Shown here: positions 10,658 through 23,400 of the stretch, piece by piece
Position numbering within the stretch: position 1 is the first letter of the stretch
How the letters are laid out: every line of letters starts with the position of its first letter
Origin: Copromyces sp. CBS 386.78
Lineage: Eukaryota > Ascomycota > Sordariomycetes > Sordariales > Sordariaceae
Direction: 5' to 3'
NCBI GenBank assembly: GCA_030685235.1
Contig: MU839129.1
Location: 124,001 to 188,000, forward strand
Length of the DNA stretch: 64,000 bases
Made by a program: the position numbers and the translations under genes
The notes under the pieces: generated by a model
What the model was told of the DNA's origin: nothing
Database searches by the model: none
What the model saw: only the letters and a program-made list of their open reading frames with translations

Positions 10658-13367
10658 TCACCGGATTACGTCACCTTCTCTATCGATGCCTTCCAAGCTT
10701 TCCAAGATATCACTACCACCAAGCATGCCTACCCCTCCGGTTGTGGCTTTCTTGTCCGCCGTCCATACCTCGTGAAACTTGACGCTCTTATCGCTCGATG
10801 CAACCATAATGCAGCCTTCCATCGCGGTGCGGCTGGAGCCTCGCGCCCTAGCACCGCTGTTCCCGGGTTTGCGAGCATCATTAGGTCCGCCGGGATAAGG
10901 AATAGCATAGAGCGCTCGGTGCTCTCCAGCCCAGGGGATAGCAGCAACTTGGCGGCAGTCGGGCCAAGAGAAGACAGCAATCCGCACCGAGTGTTCCGGT
11001 TGAGCGTAACCAAAGGTAGCGGCAATCTCCCGTCGGGTCGTGGACCAGATCAGACTTGTGACTTGCGCAGCGACAGATATAGTTGCAAGGGCGGCACCGG
11101 AAGTTGTATGAAAGAAATGAATGCACTTATCGTTTGATCCACCTCCAGTTGCCACCAATCCCTCCTGCCACGGACAAAAAGCAATTGCTTTGACTGCAGC
11201 TCTATGCATCCACCTATAGCTTTCGTCTCCAGGTTTGAGGACTGGGATCACGTTGGCGCGCCTTTGGGTTGTACGAATCTCTGTGGCGGTCTCTGTCGCT
11301 GACGAACTCTCTGAATCTGCTTGCGTGTGAGAGTGGTGCGAAATGTCAGTTTGCCGTACGCGTCCCATGTTACGGCGTGCGTAGTTCATGTCTAAAACCT
11401 TTTGCGTTTCGAACAGACAACACAAGTTGTCATTTCCTCCTGTAGCGAAGCGATCGCCGGTGGGGGACCAGGATAGGCCACAAATCTGTTGAGAGTGTAT
11501 GTCAATGCGGGCCAGAAGCGTCAACTGTCCTTGCCAGTTGTGTCGCTCAACTTCCCACCTGTCCGGCCATTCAACAGAATAGTACCAAACGCGGCCTGCC
11601 TCATCTCCCACTAGCAAATCCTCAGTTACAACGAGTAAACCGGGCTTTGAGGGAGAGCTTGAGGGCCGAATGGTGCATGATGGTTTCCAACTTAAGCAAG
11701 CAATAGGTGAAGGATGAAGAACCTCAAAACGCGGAGTTGGGGCGGCACGCGAGGCTGCGGGATCTGCATCGTCGAGCAAAGACATCAGTCCTAAAGTTTT
11801 GTTAGACCGACCGTATGCCAAAATAGCTTTGCGGCCATCTGTCGAAGAGAAAGCAACACTGGTTAAATGGCAGTCGTCTTGGGTTCCAGCGTTGAGCAGC
11901 CGAACTCCGCGGGACTCTGACCAGCCGTAAAGAAGGTCGCCCAGGCCGACAGCTAGAGTCCGACAAGTGGCAGAGTAGGACAGGATTGAGCAGTAAAAAT
12001 CGTCCCGTAAGTTGGGGGCATCGAGGACCCTATAGTACGTTAGCATGATCTGAGATATGGACGGACGGGACCACATACTTGAAAGGAGCGGCGGGCAATG
12101 ATCTGTTCTCTTGTTTCTTTTTCTGCTGCTCTGAACCAAAGTTAGTCAATGCGTCCTCTCCTTGCATCGTTCTGCAATACTCACTTGGAAACGATCCTTC
12201 CTTGACCCATTCTGTTCCATTCCATTGTGTGTGTGATTTGTCGGATCTTTGCTCTTTGCTTTCGTTTTGGTGGGGAATGATGTTGACGTCCAAAACTCGG
12301 GCCGCGCGGTCAAGCCCCAAGGCAGTTGCCAGTCGGGCTTCGTGTCTCTCAAGTTCCTCCTCAACTTTCGGCTTGATGGTGGGGAATGAGGTCCGGAAGA
12401 GTCTGGCGTTTGTCCCACTCCTCATCAAATGGCCACGGCCGTTGTTAACTGCTGTCTCTACGGGTGGGGCGAGACCACCAACGGCCCAGATTGAGCCAAG
12501 GCTGATTTGTCTATCTTGGCCGTGACCTGCGTTTGTGTTGACAGGACCAAGGACGTTGCCTACTGAACAATCGAGTAAGCATTTCCTGCAAGACATAAGA
12601 ACATGGATAGTCATACCTCTGTTCCGACTTGCTGCTCTATCTGAGCGGGATTGTGGTCCAAAATCGAAGGTGTTGGTCGCCACAACTCTCCGATGGTTAG
12701 AAAAGGCATCCTCAGTGGCTGAATTATGACGGAGGAGTTTCTCAGGAGTGGTCAACTCGTGCGGCGACTTGCTGGTGCGGAATCTTTCAACCGTGTTTGA
12801 TGCAAGGGTCCTCGAGGGGATGAAGCGATCAGGAATACCCCGGCTTTGTATCTTAGAGCTTCGCCGTGGGATCTTGGAACCCGAGTCGGAAGCAAAGAAG
12901 GACAGAAGAGGTGGACGAGAGCGAGTTGAGCTCCTGGGCAATGTCGCGGGCTTATGGCGCTTCCTAGGGCTTTCGTCTTCCGGACACTCGATGTCTACTC
13001 CTTCTGTTCTGAGCTCACCAGGGCGTCTTTCCTTGACATTGTAGACTCCTGGGTTGTATTCGAGATCTGAGTTGTTCTTATCGTCAGACTCGGAGAAGTT
13101 CTCCTGATCTGAGAGATTCCTATCGCCCAGTCTCCACAGGTAATCGGCCTCGATGAGTGTCCTTTTCTTGTGAGGAGTGATTGGAGTCGGGGGAGCCGAG
13201 CCATAGCCAGAATCGGAGGAGCTGTGAGGGGACTCCTGAGGCCAGCCACAGACTTGATATTGACGTTGGGCTTCTTGGAGCAGGGGAAACGGCGTGTGAA
13301 ATGTCATTGTGCTTGTGGGGCCGGGGACGAAGGCTCGAGAGCCACGGTTGCTGTTGTCGTTGCCCAT
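10658..13367 (-). CDS. ama1: Ama1/Cdc20-family APC/C activator, WD40 protein
   Basis: Exon 13367-12079 joins exon 12029-10658 across a 49-base intron (GTATGT...GCTAAC...TATAG); the junction restores APFK-VLDAP, the conserved entry into the Cdc20-family propeller. A further 54-base stretch at 12563-12616 has good splice signals and is a probable in-frame intron, giving 868 (spliced) or 886 residues. The N-terminal half is disordered and contains the C-box-like DRFIPSR. The C-terminal half carries WD repeats (LAVGLGDLLYGW, DRFATGGNDN, VATGGGSNDK). The protein ends in Ile-Arg, the IR tail that docks activators on the APC/C. Such proteins direct the anaphase-promoting complex to substrates. The Ama1 (meiotic) assignment over Cdh1 or Cdc20 rests on the divergent propeller and long linker and is less certain than family membership. 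Confidence 0.85.
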
Positions 13368-14659
13368 AGCGATGATACAGCCGACTATATACTGAATGAG
13401 TTGTTGATGATAGCACGAGTAGCAGACCTCGAGTGAGAAAAGGATAAGGTGGGAAGAATGCGTTAGTGAAGCGACCCCATCAAGTCCGAGACGACGAAGG
13501 TTGTCGAAGCTGAAGTGATAAGATAGCTCGATGAAGCCGACTGGATGATGTGATAGAGATGGTGATGATATCCGAGAGAAGCTGCTGTTAACGAAGGGCG
13601 TGTGGAGCGATAGAGATGGGCGAGCTGTGTGCGAGAACCTGGACGAGAAGTGATACTCGTCGTCGGTGTGCTCGAACGGTGCTCGATTCGCCGTCCGAGA
13701 GTAACAACCGTATCCAGATGCTGGTATGGTTAGTAGTGCTGCTGCTGTGGTGGTGGAAGCGTAGTAATATTTACGAATGCGTGTTCCTAGGAAGAAGCAG
13801 TAGGAAAAGAAAATGGAGTTAAGGAGGCGTATTTGGAGGTTGGCGATGGAGGTTGAGTTCAGCAGTTTTTTGTGAAGGAAGACTGATGTCGAAAATGAGA
13901 AAGCGTCACCTAAGCGTCGACGCCGGCCATTTCAACCGAATGATGAAGCGCAATGTCCTAGTGAAGTGAGTAAGAACGACTCCCGGAGATGGAGCAGGAA
14001 AAGAAGCTGAGGAAAGTTTGCTGAGATCAGTCAGGTCAGTCAGGCAGAGTGGACTCATGAGATGAACACTCAGCAATCAACGAGGCGCAATGGATCAAAC
14101 AGGCAGGCAAGACCGGCCATTTGAAAAAGTCTGTCATCCCAAGTCTGGACCATAGGAAAGAGCCACCATCAGAGGGCGAGTGATTGCAGCAAAACCATGC
14201 CGAGACCGGCGGGACTGGAGTGGACATTTTGACGGTAGTCCACCGGAGTGAGTTGGCCACTCTTCCAGATTCAGAAGGTACGATGCTCAACGTGGGTCTC
14301 AGTGGTAGTTGTGATTTGGCAAGTGCCATGGGTGCAAGAGTTGAAAGGTGGAAGGCAGAACTGAGGATGGGTTGTGGAAGTCGTTCCTGCATGATGTTGT
14401 TGTAAGACATGCACGATAAGCCCGATAAGCCCAGCAAGCCCCACTGCACTGTCTTGCCGAGCAGACCAGGGCTCTCCCGGTGATATACGGTAACGCTACA
14501 CCATTACAGGCATAGCGCACTGTTAACAGTTGCCTGCCCCGTGCTGTCCTCTCCGACGTCACCTCAACAAAGGCAACGGAACATCGTCCCTTTGAAGCAA
14601 GCCCCGACCCCCATCCAACCCCTGAACCAACCCGTTGACAGTCGAGAGTAGGTAGTATC
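13368..14659. promoter_or_regulatory. divergent promoter region between ama1-like and bet4
   Basis: 1.3 kb between divergent start codons. It holds both promoters and presumably long 5' leaders. No coding frame with family resemblance; the frames here are short and overlapping. Confidence 0.45.
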
Positions 14660-16107
14660 ATGGCCGATGTAAGACACAACCGGACTCCAGTCTAGACAGA
14701 CACTAGCTTGGCAGGCCTGTTGACTGATGGGAAGACGCATCCCAGCAAGGCGGATCCAACCACGGCATAGCCCGCACCTCGAGAACGCGCACCGAAGAGC
14801 AGCGCCAGAAGGACCTCGAGCGCATCAAGGACTACCGCGGCCTTGAGGACCAGGTGCGCCATCACGCCGCAAACAACGACTACTCTCCCGACGTCTTCGC
14901 CCTCACCTCCAAGCTCCTTCGCCTCAACCCCGAGTACTACACAGTATGGAACGTCCGCAGGCGCTGCCTAATCTCTGGATTATTGTCCAAGCCTTCGCCT
15001 GGCTCCTCGCCCTCGAAGGCGTCGCCGACTTCTTCTCCGACCGCCACTACCACAACCTCTTCCGCCGACTTCTCCTCCTCTTTGTCGACCGAGACCCTGC
15101 CCGCCCCCGAGTCCCGGACAACTGGGAAGAGTGGTACAACAGTTGAGGAGGCTGAGGAGGAGGACGAGGAGCAGAAGCAGCAGACGCGGCAGCAGGATCA
15201 ACAGAACGACCAGCAAATACTCCAGAAGGAACTACACTTCACCATCCCACTCCTCCTTGAATCGCCAAAATGCTATTGGATCTGGAGCTACCGGCTATGG
15301 ATCCTCAAGCAGGTGATTGAAAGGTTGCCGGTCCCTGTAGCGCGGAAGATATGGGAGGAGGAACTAGGCTTGACCTCCAAGATGCTCCTGCGAGACCAGC
15401 GTAACTTCCATGCCTGGGGATACAGGCGGCACGTCGTTGATCAGCTGGAGAGTCCAGAGCTGGAAGGCAAGAGCCTGGTTGAGTCGGAGTTTGAGTTCAC
15501 GACCAAGAAGATCGAACAGAACCTCTCCAACTTTTCCGCCTGGCACTCGCGCAGCAAGCTCATCCCGCGGTTATTGGACGAGAGAAACGCAGATGATGAG
15601 GCACGGAAAGCTTTCTTTGAAGAAGGTAAGCCAAGGTTCCACTTTCCACATGGTTAAACAGTAGACCAGACCAAGAAAACTAACCCATTCCCCCTTCCCC
15701 CCCCCACAGAGCTTGGCAAAATCGGCGAAGCAATCAACGTCGGGCCCGACGACCAATCCCTCTGGTACTACCACCAATTCCTCATGCTGAACCTTGTCCA
15801 CTTCGTCGGGCACCCGACCATCACGCCCGCCTTCACGCAGGAGGAGCGCGTCACGTACCTGCGGCGCGAGATCGAGGGCATCCAGGAGCTACTGGAGGAC
15901 TACGACGACGCCAAGCTGATTTACGAGGCCTTGTTCGACTACACCCTCTATCTCTGCCAGCTGCAGGAACGGAAGCCGAATGAGCAGGAAGAGGAGGACT
16001 TGAGGGGTTGGTTGGGAAGCTTGAAGAAGTTGGATCCCATGCGCAGTGGACGGTGGGCGGATTTGGAGAGGGATTTGGGGTTGAGGGTTACTATGGAGGT
16101 GGTGTAG
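14660..16107 (+). CDS. bet4: Rab geranylgeranyltransferase (type II) alpha subunit
   Basis: Three exons: a 9-base first exon 14660-14668 (Met-Ala-Asp), 14746-15625 and 15710-16107, giving 428 residues. The mini-exon is supported by a GTAAGA donor, a CTGAT branch point and perfect frame continuity into HGIARTSRTRTEEQ, the usual start of the family. Five prenyltransferase-alpha repeats are visible: NPEYYTVWNVRR, SPKCYWIWSYR, QRNFHAWGYRR, NLSNFSAWHSR and DQSLWYYHQF. A Ser/Thr/Glu/Gln-rich insertion of about 80 residues separates repeats one and two. The subunit pairs with a Bet2 beta subunit and, with Rab escort protein, attaches geranylgeranyl groups to Rab GTPases in the cytosol, enabling membrane traffic. 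Confidence 0.93.
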
Positions 16108-16924
16108 CTAAGGGTGCAAGGGAGAAGTGTGTCGGTTGTATAGTGGGAGGTGTCGATGGATCCCACCCACTGACTGTGAAGGCACCATCCAAATTCATCC
16201 TTGATGATCAAAGAAGAATACGTACAGCGAACGCAATGTACATGTGCAATTAATTGTCTGGTTTCCATGCACAGACTTACATTCTGTAGGGGTAGCCTGT
16301 AACCTCCCCAATGCCGGCGGACCTGCACGTGGGATGTTGGGCACTGCATGGCACCGCATGACACAGGGAGACATGGCATCCACGAGTCCACGACATGCTC
16401 TCCCGTCTTCCATCTCGTCTTTCCATACAAATGACCAGTTGGCTGTTTGTCGATGTGGGTCACCTCGAGGTTATGAACCTTCTGGTGACCTCTCTGTTTG
16501 CCAGCCACAAGGTCCTTTCATCGAGTCTTTCTTCCCAGTGGAAACTCCGGTGACCATGTTGTCAATCGGCTTCCATGTTTCGATCGTCTTGCTTTTGCTT
16601 GGGTTGTACCGAACCGAACTAAGAGAACATTGGCAAACGCCCAGGGGAAAAGGAAGGGGAGAGGGAACAGGAAGGGATGGACAAATGGAGTGAAGGGTAC
16701 TAGGTATCACGGTAAATTGGTGTTTTGTTTAGTCAGAGAGTGTTTGGGTCGATTCAATTTGATGAAAGGGCACTCAATGAACCCGAGCTTCTTAGAACAC
16801 TGTTGGTATGCAGGCGCTGCTTTTCGCCAAACCTTTCTCTATCCGCTCCTCTAGATGCATGCAATTCTAACCATACGCACAGAAATAATACATCATAATA
16901 CAAGGCCTCAGTCAACCCCCCCTT
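16108..16924. other. convergent spacer between bet4 and the TilS-like gene
   Basis: 3' untranslated sequence of both convergent genes. Short frames only; no feature recognised. Confidence 0.5.
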
Positions 16925-19279
16925 TTACTCGTCCCCAAAAGTATCAGCTATAGTAACCGGCTCCTCCTCCTCTCTCCTCTTCCTCAAGCCCAAGTACTCC
17001 CTTCTCTCCAACAAACTTTCCCTCCTTCTCAGTCTAAAGCCCCTATCCCTCGTCCGCCAAAACTTGGTTCTCTGCCACGTCGTGCCGCGCCGCAACAAGT
17101 CCCCGTCGATCTTGCGATACCGCACTTCGCATTGCACCCAGTCGTAGGCACCCGGGAGAGAGAGACCGAGGGTAGGGAGGGCGAGGAGTTTTGAGGGGTT
17201 CCTTTGGTGGGAAGGGTTGGAAGTGTTGTATTGACTCTCCTCCCATTTCTCGTAGAAAGACAAGAGGTCGAGTATTTGGCCTTTTGTCAGGGATTCCTGG
17301 AGTTGTTCGGTGGTTACTGTTTCCGGGATGGGAGTATCATGGTCATCCTCGGCGATACCGGCCGCGGCCCGACGCATTTGCTCCGGCGGTGGAGGCCAGT
17401 ACGACTCGTTGCTGTTGATGAGGCTCAAAAAATCGGCGTCCGCGTAGACGGCGGGGAGCGTGTACCGGATTCGGCCGGGGGCGTAAACTTTCAGCATGTT
17501 GGTGAGCAGCTCCTTGTTCTTGACCTTCTCGCCGAGGAGGAGACCTTCGCGGAAGTCCTTCTGATAGACGGCTTCGAAGGGGGCGATGCGGACGGGACAG
17601 GGCGAGCGGTGGCGGAGCCGGATCCAGTAGCGGCCGTCCCAGAGCTTCCATTTTTTCCAGCCTTCAATTGGCCATTCGGAGGTTTTTTTGAGAAGGCGCG
17701 TCCGTAAGGGGATTTCGGAATTTCGTAGGTCTGGGACGGGGGTCTTGGTTTCGTAAGGGGCTCGGGAGAGTCGCCAGCGGACGGAGCCGTTGGGCTGGAT
17801 AAGGGGTTCCATGTGCACGCCGGCGATCAGGTAGCCTTTGGGTTTGCCCTGGAGTGCTGGATTCTCCTTTTCCTCGGGCAGCCTCAGTCCGGGAAAGAGC
17901 AACGAGACGGAGTATCCGAGTTCCGCAAGTGTTGGCAGGGCGGTATGATTGGGCGTGACCACCGAGATCAGTCTCCGAACGATGATGGCTGCAATGGTGC
18001 GATAGTGAATAAGACGCTTCTTGCGCCAAACAGCAGACCTCCGAGACAGTCTGGGACCTCCTGGCAGTTTGAACTTGGGCATTTCGGCCTCTACGGTCCC
18101 GGCTGTCGTTGCGAGATCATGGACATGTAGCCGCTCGAGAACCCTACCGGCTTCAGCTTCCTCGGCGGCAACTCTGGCGCGGCACCGTGCTCCAAGCTGC
18201 AAAATGGCAGGCTTTTGTAGGGCGGCTGGGAGATTGTGATGCTTGACCAAGTACCGGATAGCATTGCGGGGGGTGAAGGTCGGGTCTGCGTTCGTGTGAT
18301 CCTCGAACCATGGAATGTCGTTCTCCTCACAGGTCGCAATGAGTCTGTCCTTGCTGAAGCCAAGCAGAGGGCGGTAGATCATTACGCCACCATCCTCTGC
18401 CTCGACCTCTGGGACTGGAGGGACGTCTCCCCCTTTGCGATGTGTGCGCTGGTACTCGTTGAAGTACTGGCTCCCATCACTCCTCATGCCATAAGCCATT
18501 TCATACTGGAGCATTTGCGGATCGAGCTGATCACGCAGGCTGGACCTCAGGTATCGCTTCATCCGCCTGCCCGCCGGCATCCTGGTCCAATATGGGTGGG
18601 CAGACTCTTGGTCATCCAGATAACCACTCTGGTAGACGTTATGAATATCGTAGCACTCTGGGATGTCTGCCGCAGGCGGGATACCCTGAAGACCGCGGTA
18701 GCCACGGCCGCTTATCATCCTCATCAGGATGGTTTCGTACTCATCGTCCTCATGGTGGGCTGTGAACATGGAAACAGCATTGTACGTGCGGCATGCGCTC
18801 GAAAGGGCCACATAGCGAAGTTTGCGGGCCAAGCTTTCGATGTTGGGGTGGGTCTTGGGGTCTACACCGGGGCCGAGTTCAGACCTCCAGTTGATGGACT
18901 CAATAACCGGGTACACAAAGTCTGGGAACTTTGTCCTAATGACGTGTGCCACCTTCCTTGCCTCCTCGTCGCTGCCCTCGCGCAAGCCATGGTCGACAAT
19001 GACGGCGCGGACCTTGCTGAGAATGTTGTCGCTGATGCGAAAGTGCTCCAGAGGGGAACCAGTCGCCTGGCGCGGATTTGTCTCTTGTTTCAGCCGGTTG
19101 AATAGAAAGGCCAAGGCCATGGAGTCCACGCCTCCGCTTATGGCACAGCAGATCTGGCGATGCATGGGACTAAAGGCCGGAGGGAACCGGGGGAGGCATA
19201 TTGCTTGGAGAGCATCTTCGAACTCGCGGGCGCTGATTGCCCGGGCACTGCGGTGGAAGACCTGTAGCGGCGTGACCAT
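16925..19279 (-). CDS. tRNA(Ile)-lysidine synthetase-like PP-loop ATPase, probably mitochondrial
   Basis: Single exon, 784 residues from the ATG at 19279. SGGVDSMAL at 48-56 is the PP-loop of the N-type ATP pyrophosphatases. Further TilS-like blocks follow: VIVDHGLREGSDEEA, NIESLARKLRY, TAHHEDDEYETILMRM-GRGYRGLQGI and YRPLLGFSKDRLIATCEENDIPWFEDHTNADPTF (split here at will; each block is a conserved family segment). The bacterial enzyme ligates lysine to the CAU anticodon wobble base of a tRNA-Ile so that it reads AUA. In fungi the homologue is expected to act on mitochondrial tRNA. The N-terminus (HRSARAISAREF) could serve as a presequence. At 784 residues it is much longer than bacterial TilS; the C-terminal half has no domain I recognise. 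Long antisense frames are shadows. Confidence 0.88.
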   Translation of the reverse strand: MVTPLQVFHRSARAISAREFEDALQAICLPRFPPAFSPMHRQICCAISGGVDSMALAFLFNRLKQETNPRQATGSPLEHFRISDNILSKVRAVIVDHGLREGSDEEARKVAHVIRTKFPDFVYPVIESINWRSELGPGVDPKTHPNIESLARKLRYVALSSACRTYNAVSMFTAHHEDDEYETILMRMISGRGYRGLQGIPPAADIPECYDIHNVYQSGYLDDQESAHPYWTRMPAGRRMKRYLRSSLRDQLDPQMLQYEMAYGMRSDGSQYFNEYQRTHRKGGDVPPVPEVEAEDGGVMIYRPLLGFSKDRLIATCEENDIPWFEDHTNADPTFTPRNAIRYLVKHHNLPAALQKPAILQLGARCRARVAAEEAEAGRVLERLHVHDLATTAGTVEAEMPKFKLPGGPRLSRRSAVWRKKRLIHYRTIAAIIVRRLISVVTPNHTALPTLAELGYSVSLLFPGLRLPEEKENPALQGKPKGYLIAGVHMEPLIQPNGSVRWRLSRAPYETKTPVPDLRNSEIPLRTRLLKKTSEWPIEGWKKWKLWDGRYWIRLRHRSPCPVRIAPFEAVYQKDFREGLLLGEKVKNKELLTNMLKVYAPGRIRYTLPAVYADADFLSLINSNESYWPPPPEQMRRAAAGIAEDDHDTPIPETVTTEQLQESLTKGQILDLLSFYEKWEESQYNTSNPSHQRNPSKLLALPTLGLSLPGAYDWVQCEVRYRKIDGDLLRRGTTWQRTKFWRTRDRGFRLRRRESLLERREYLGLRKRREEEEPVTIADTFGDE

Positions 19280-20437
19280 CCCATCGCCTATCCAGATGTG
19301 GTGTGTTCACCTCACCCTGGGGTTGGAGGAGGAGGATGGATGATGTGAAGTGACAAAGAGTGGAGATGTTGAAGTGCCAGAATGTTTGGCGATGACAGCA
19401 AAAGAGCTGCACTAACAATTAATTAATTGGATCGATGTGGCCCGAGCTCTTTTATGCTCTCAAGGGCATCCACAGCGCTTGGACGCCTATCCCAGCTCAA
19501 TTTATGGTGAGTGCAGGTACACATATTGCAGAGGTACCTACCTCAAAACAAGCCTGCCCTCTGGCACGCTTTCCCCACGTTTGATGATGAAGTACCTCTT
19601 AATCCAAAGTACAAAACCTCTTTGCTGTCCTTTCCACTTTTTCAACGTTGGAAGCTTCCATTTCTCTTCGATCGGACAAGCAAGCACACAGAAGTTCCAA
19701 AAAGACTTTAAAACAGCGTCGAATGTGACCAGACACGACAGGTAGCATGTGCGTTTGGAATATTTCCCGAACTGCAGGCTTTAGCCCGAGGTGCCTCAGC
19801 GCTGCTTTCGAATAAACAGAATGCCAAGACGTCCTTGCCCGAGTGTGTCTTTCCCCAGAGTTATCATCAGCCTCAACGCTCAACGAATCGCAGGTATTTC
19901 CCAACTTACACTAGATGCTTCCCTTTACCCCTTCCCTTTGATTTCCCCGTTTTTCGAGTAAGTAGTTTGCTTCTCTTTTTCTCGCCTGGTTTCCATTCTC
20001 CCAATTCCCGCTTCTATGAGTTAACATCCGGCATCCGGCATTGCATCCACACCACCGGGCAGTGCACGCATGATCTGTTAAATCCACCCACTTCAACCAT
20101 CTCAGCAGCTGAACGGCTTCGACGTCTTATACGCTCTCGTTCGTCGACTATTACATACTCGTCCCAGGCCGTATACGTCATATTATATAGGTACCTCGAT
20201 ACGCAGGTACCGTCCTTTTAGACTTTGATACCATCGACCGGTGTTGGACTCGTCGACCAATCAGAAAGATACTCCTTAACAAGAGAACGGAAAGCCATCT
20301 CGCGTGGCCGTTGAACCCGCAGCGCTCACCCGACCATCCACAGTCCCCACTGCTCAGCTCCCATCCGTCATAGCAGACATAAGTACAAAGACTCGGCGCT
20401 CGCGCATGATTGCTCTCTCGGTCCTTTAAGCTACGAT
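19280..20437. promoter_or_regulatory. divergent promoter region between the TilS-like gene and bun107-like gene
   Basis: About 1.16 kb between divergent starts with CT-rich leader sequence toward 19900-20000. No coding feature supported. Confidence 0.45.
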
Positions 20438-23400
20438 ATGGCCAAAAAGGCTCGCCAAAGAATCAGCTATGGTTGGTCTTTTTTTTGTTGACTTCAATTC
20501 CGCCCGGGCGCAACGCAGCGCGCATGGCTAATCATACTCGTATAACTCTACCGCAGTTCTCGAGCTCCCAAACTCCTCACCAGGTGGCCATCGTCTCGGC
20601 GTGAATGGTCTCGCCGTCGATCGCGACAATGCTATCCTGTGAGCTCACACCCTCATCCTCGTCTCCCCGCCGATCTCCGTAGAATTCCGTTCATGTACTG
20701 ATTTAACTCGACACGACACAGCTACTCCGGCGGCCGTGATGGCATAGTATGCGCCTGGGACGTCCACCCCGACTGCATTGCCCCGTCTCCCTCCCACTCC
20801 GCCGTTGTCGATACTTCATCCTCGCACGCCAATGCCAGGCCCAAGCAGACGACCCGTTTCCGTTCCCAAACACAAGCGCATACACATTGGATCAACGATC
20901 TTGCTTTAGCCCAGCAGCATTCCGCCGTGGTGTCCGCTTCGTCCGATCTCCTTGTCAAAGTATGGCGACCCCACGGAAGCGACGCCAAAGAACCAGCCAC
21001 CATTGGCCAGCACGCCGATTATGTCAAATGCGTTGCGACACCGTCACAGTCCACCAACTGGGTTGCCTCGGGTGGACTCGACCGTAAAATATACCTCTGG
21101 GATTTGTCAGGTGCCGGCAAGCGACTAGAGATAGATGTCAGCGGCGAGGAGGTGCGAGAGAAGGGTAGCGTTTATGCCTTGGCCGTCAACCACTCCATGC
21201 TCGCCAGCGGTGGTCCCGAGAGCGTGGTTCGACTATGGGATCCCAAGACGGGCAAGCGCATCACCAAATTCGTCGGTCATACCGACAACATCCGGGCCAT
21301 CCTGGTCAACTCTTCGGGCGACATGGTCATGACGGCCAGTTCCGACCAGACGGTCAAGGTCTGGAGCGTCACTGCAGGCAGGTGCATGCACACCCTCACC
21401 ATGCACAATGACAGCGTATGGTCTCTGTTTGCCGAAGACCCTGAACTCGGCGTCTTCTACAGCAGTGATCGGTCGGGCTTGGTGGTCAAGACGGATGTGC
21501 GAGGCACCTTGGGTGACTTGGACGATGGCCTGTCCTTGGCCGTCGCACAGGAGCACGATGGCGTGAGCAAGGTTGTCGCTTGTGGAAACTCTTTGTGGAC
21601 GGCGACGTCACGGTCATCAATTAACCGGTGGCAGAGCGTCGACACAAATGCTGACATTCAGCTCCCAGGGGGGTTCCGGCCCCAGAGGGCCTCGGTCGTG
21701 TCGACGAGGAGCAGGGAGAGCACTTTCCAGTCTGGATCCCCAGCAGGGTCACCTACCCCCAAGCGGGAGATTCCGGCCAAGTCCATCTTGCGTATCTCGA
21801 ACACGGCCTCCTTCCCGCTTGCGCTCAGTCGGGATGGTGCAGAATCGGTTGCAACACACACACGCAAGGGATCTGAAATAATAGCAGACCCTGCGGCAAA
21901 CGTAGTGGAGCCGATACACCATTTGCCGGAAGAGACAATTGAGGGCCAATTCGGCCTGGTCAAGCACCGTCTTCTGAATGACAGGAGGCGGGTCCTGACA
22001 CTGGACACGGCTGGAGATGTAGTGTTGTGGGACTTGATCAAAGTGAGACATCTCAGTTCCTCGAACCTTGTGACTGTGACTGTGAACGTGACTTGTGCTG
22101 ACCGTCTTGTCTCATTTAGTGTAAACCCATCAAGAGTTTTGGAAAGAGACATTTGGAGGATGTAGAACCCGAGGTCAATACCCTAGAGGCCGTGGCTCCA
22201 TGGTGCTCTATCGACACCAGCTCAGGCAACTTGACAGTGGTTCTAGAGCCATTCAACTGTTTTGACGCCGAGGCGTATGCCGATGAACTCACGCTGGAAG
22301 AGCCCGTGGAGTTCCGCGAAGATCAGAGGAGTATGTTTCATCACCAATTATTGCCAACTTCGGTTGTGCTAACCTTTCACAGTAAATCTTGGAAAGTGGA
22401 TTCTACGGTATCTTTTTGCAAACCTGATAGATGAAGAGATACGGCGTGATGAGGCACACAGACACAAGCTGAACGAAGCATTACAAAAACGGGCAGCCGT
22501 CGGGAGAACGAATCCCGGGCTATCGATATCAATCCCTCCTCTGCCGGGTGGCTTCGACTCGCAGGTTGCGACGCCGCGGGCAAATGGCTCCCGGTTCCCT
22601 CCTGCGACACCAGGTTTTGCCATCGGACTTGCTACGCCCGGATCGCCCATGGGACCAGGAGCGGACTTCGGAACGCCGCTCAGTCCCCTTGGCAGGTTTT
22701 CGTCGCAAGTTTCGAATTCGAATAGGCAATCTGCCGAACAAGTCGACTACTTTTCAGACGCCATCCATTCCCCAGACGCAGATGCCAACAAGCCAGCACA
22801 GACTCCCGCAGCGGTTGCAGAGCCTCGGCCCTCAGAAGACAAGGCCGGAAAGACGTCAACCGAGAATGGAAAGGAGAATGAGAAGGAGAAAGATAAGGAC
22901 AAGGAAGTTAAGAGCCCCAGCACGCCGTTTGGAAAGAAGTTCCGGATGAACATGTCATTTGGCGGCAAAAAGCTCGGTCGCTCAGCTTCCAATGCCGTGG
23001 TCGATAAGCCAGCCGTGGTGGACGAAAGAGCCGAGGAGTCCGAGTCCTCTTCGAACCACGAGAAGGAGTTCGCCGACAGCTTCCACGGTGTTATCCAAAA
23101 GATCCACAACGAGTACGAAAAGCAGCTGACGGAAAATCCCGACATGGTGGTCGAGACACGCATCTGCCCCAGCCTGCCTAACGACACGCCGGTGCTCAAG
23201 CTACCCAAGGGCACCAAGGTGATCATCCAGGAAGAGACATCGGGCGGCTCAGCCGAGCTGTATCGGGGAACCGTGGAGTCGGTGGGCGCCGATGTGGATA
23301 TTATCGAGCAAAAGGGGCCCCAATGGCTCGGCGAGGTTTTGTTACTGAACGCCATCCCGCCCAAGGATCCCGTCAAGGTGTCGTTCGTGCTGTACCCGTG

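Noticed and set aside
10580..11137. 185-codon plus-strand frame
   Set aside because: Most of it is antisense to the WD40 exon of the Ama1-like gene.
18236..19105. 289-codon plus-strand frame
   Set aside because: Lies antisense to the TilS-like gene; its composition follows from the codon usage of the real gene and it has no domain resemblance.
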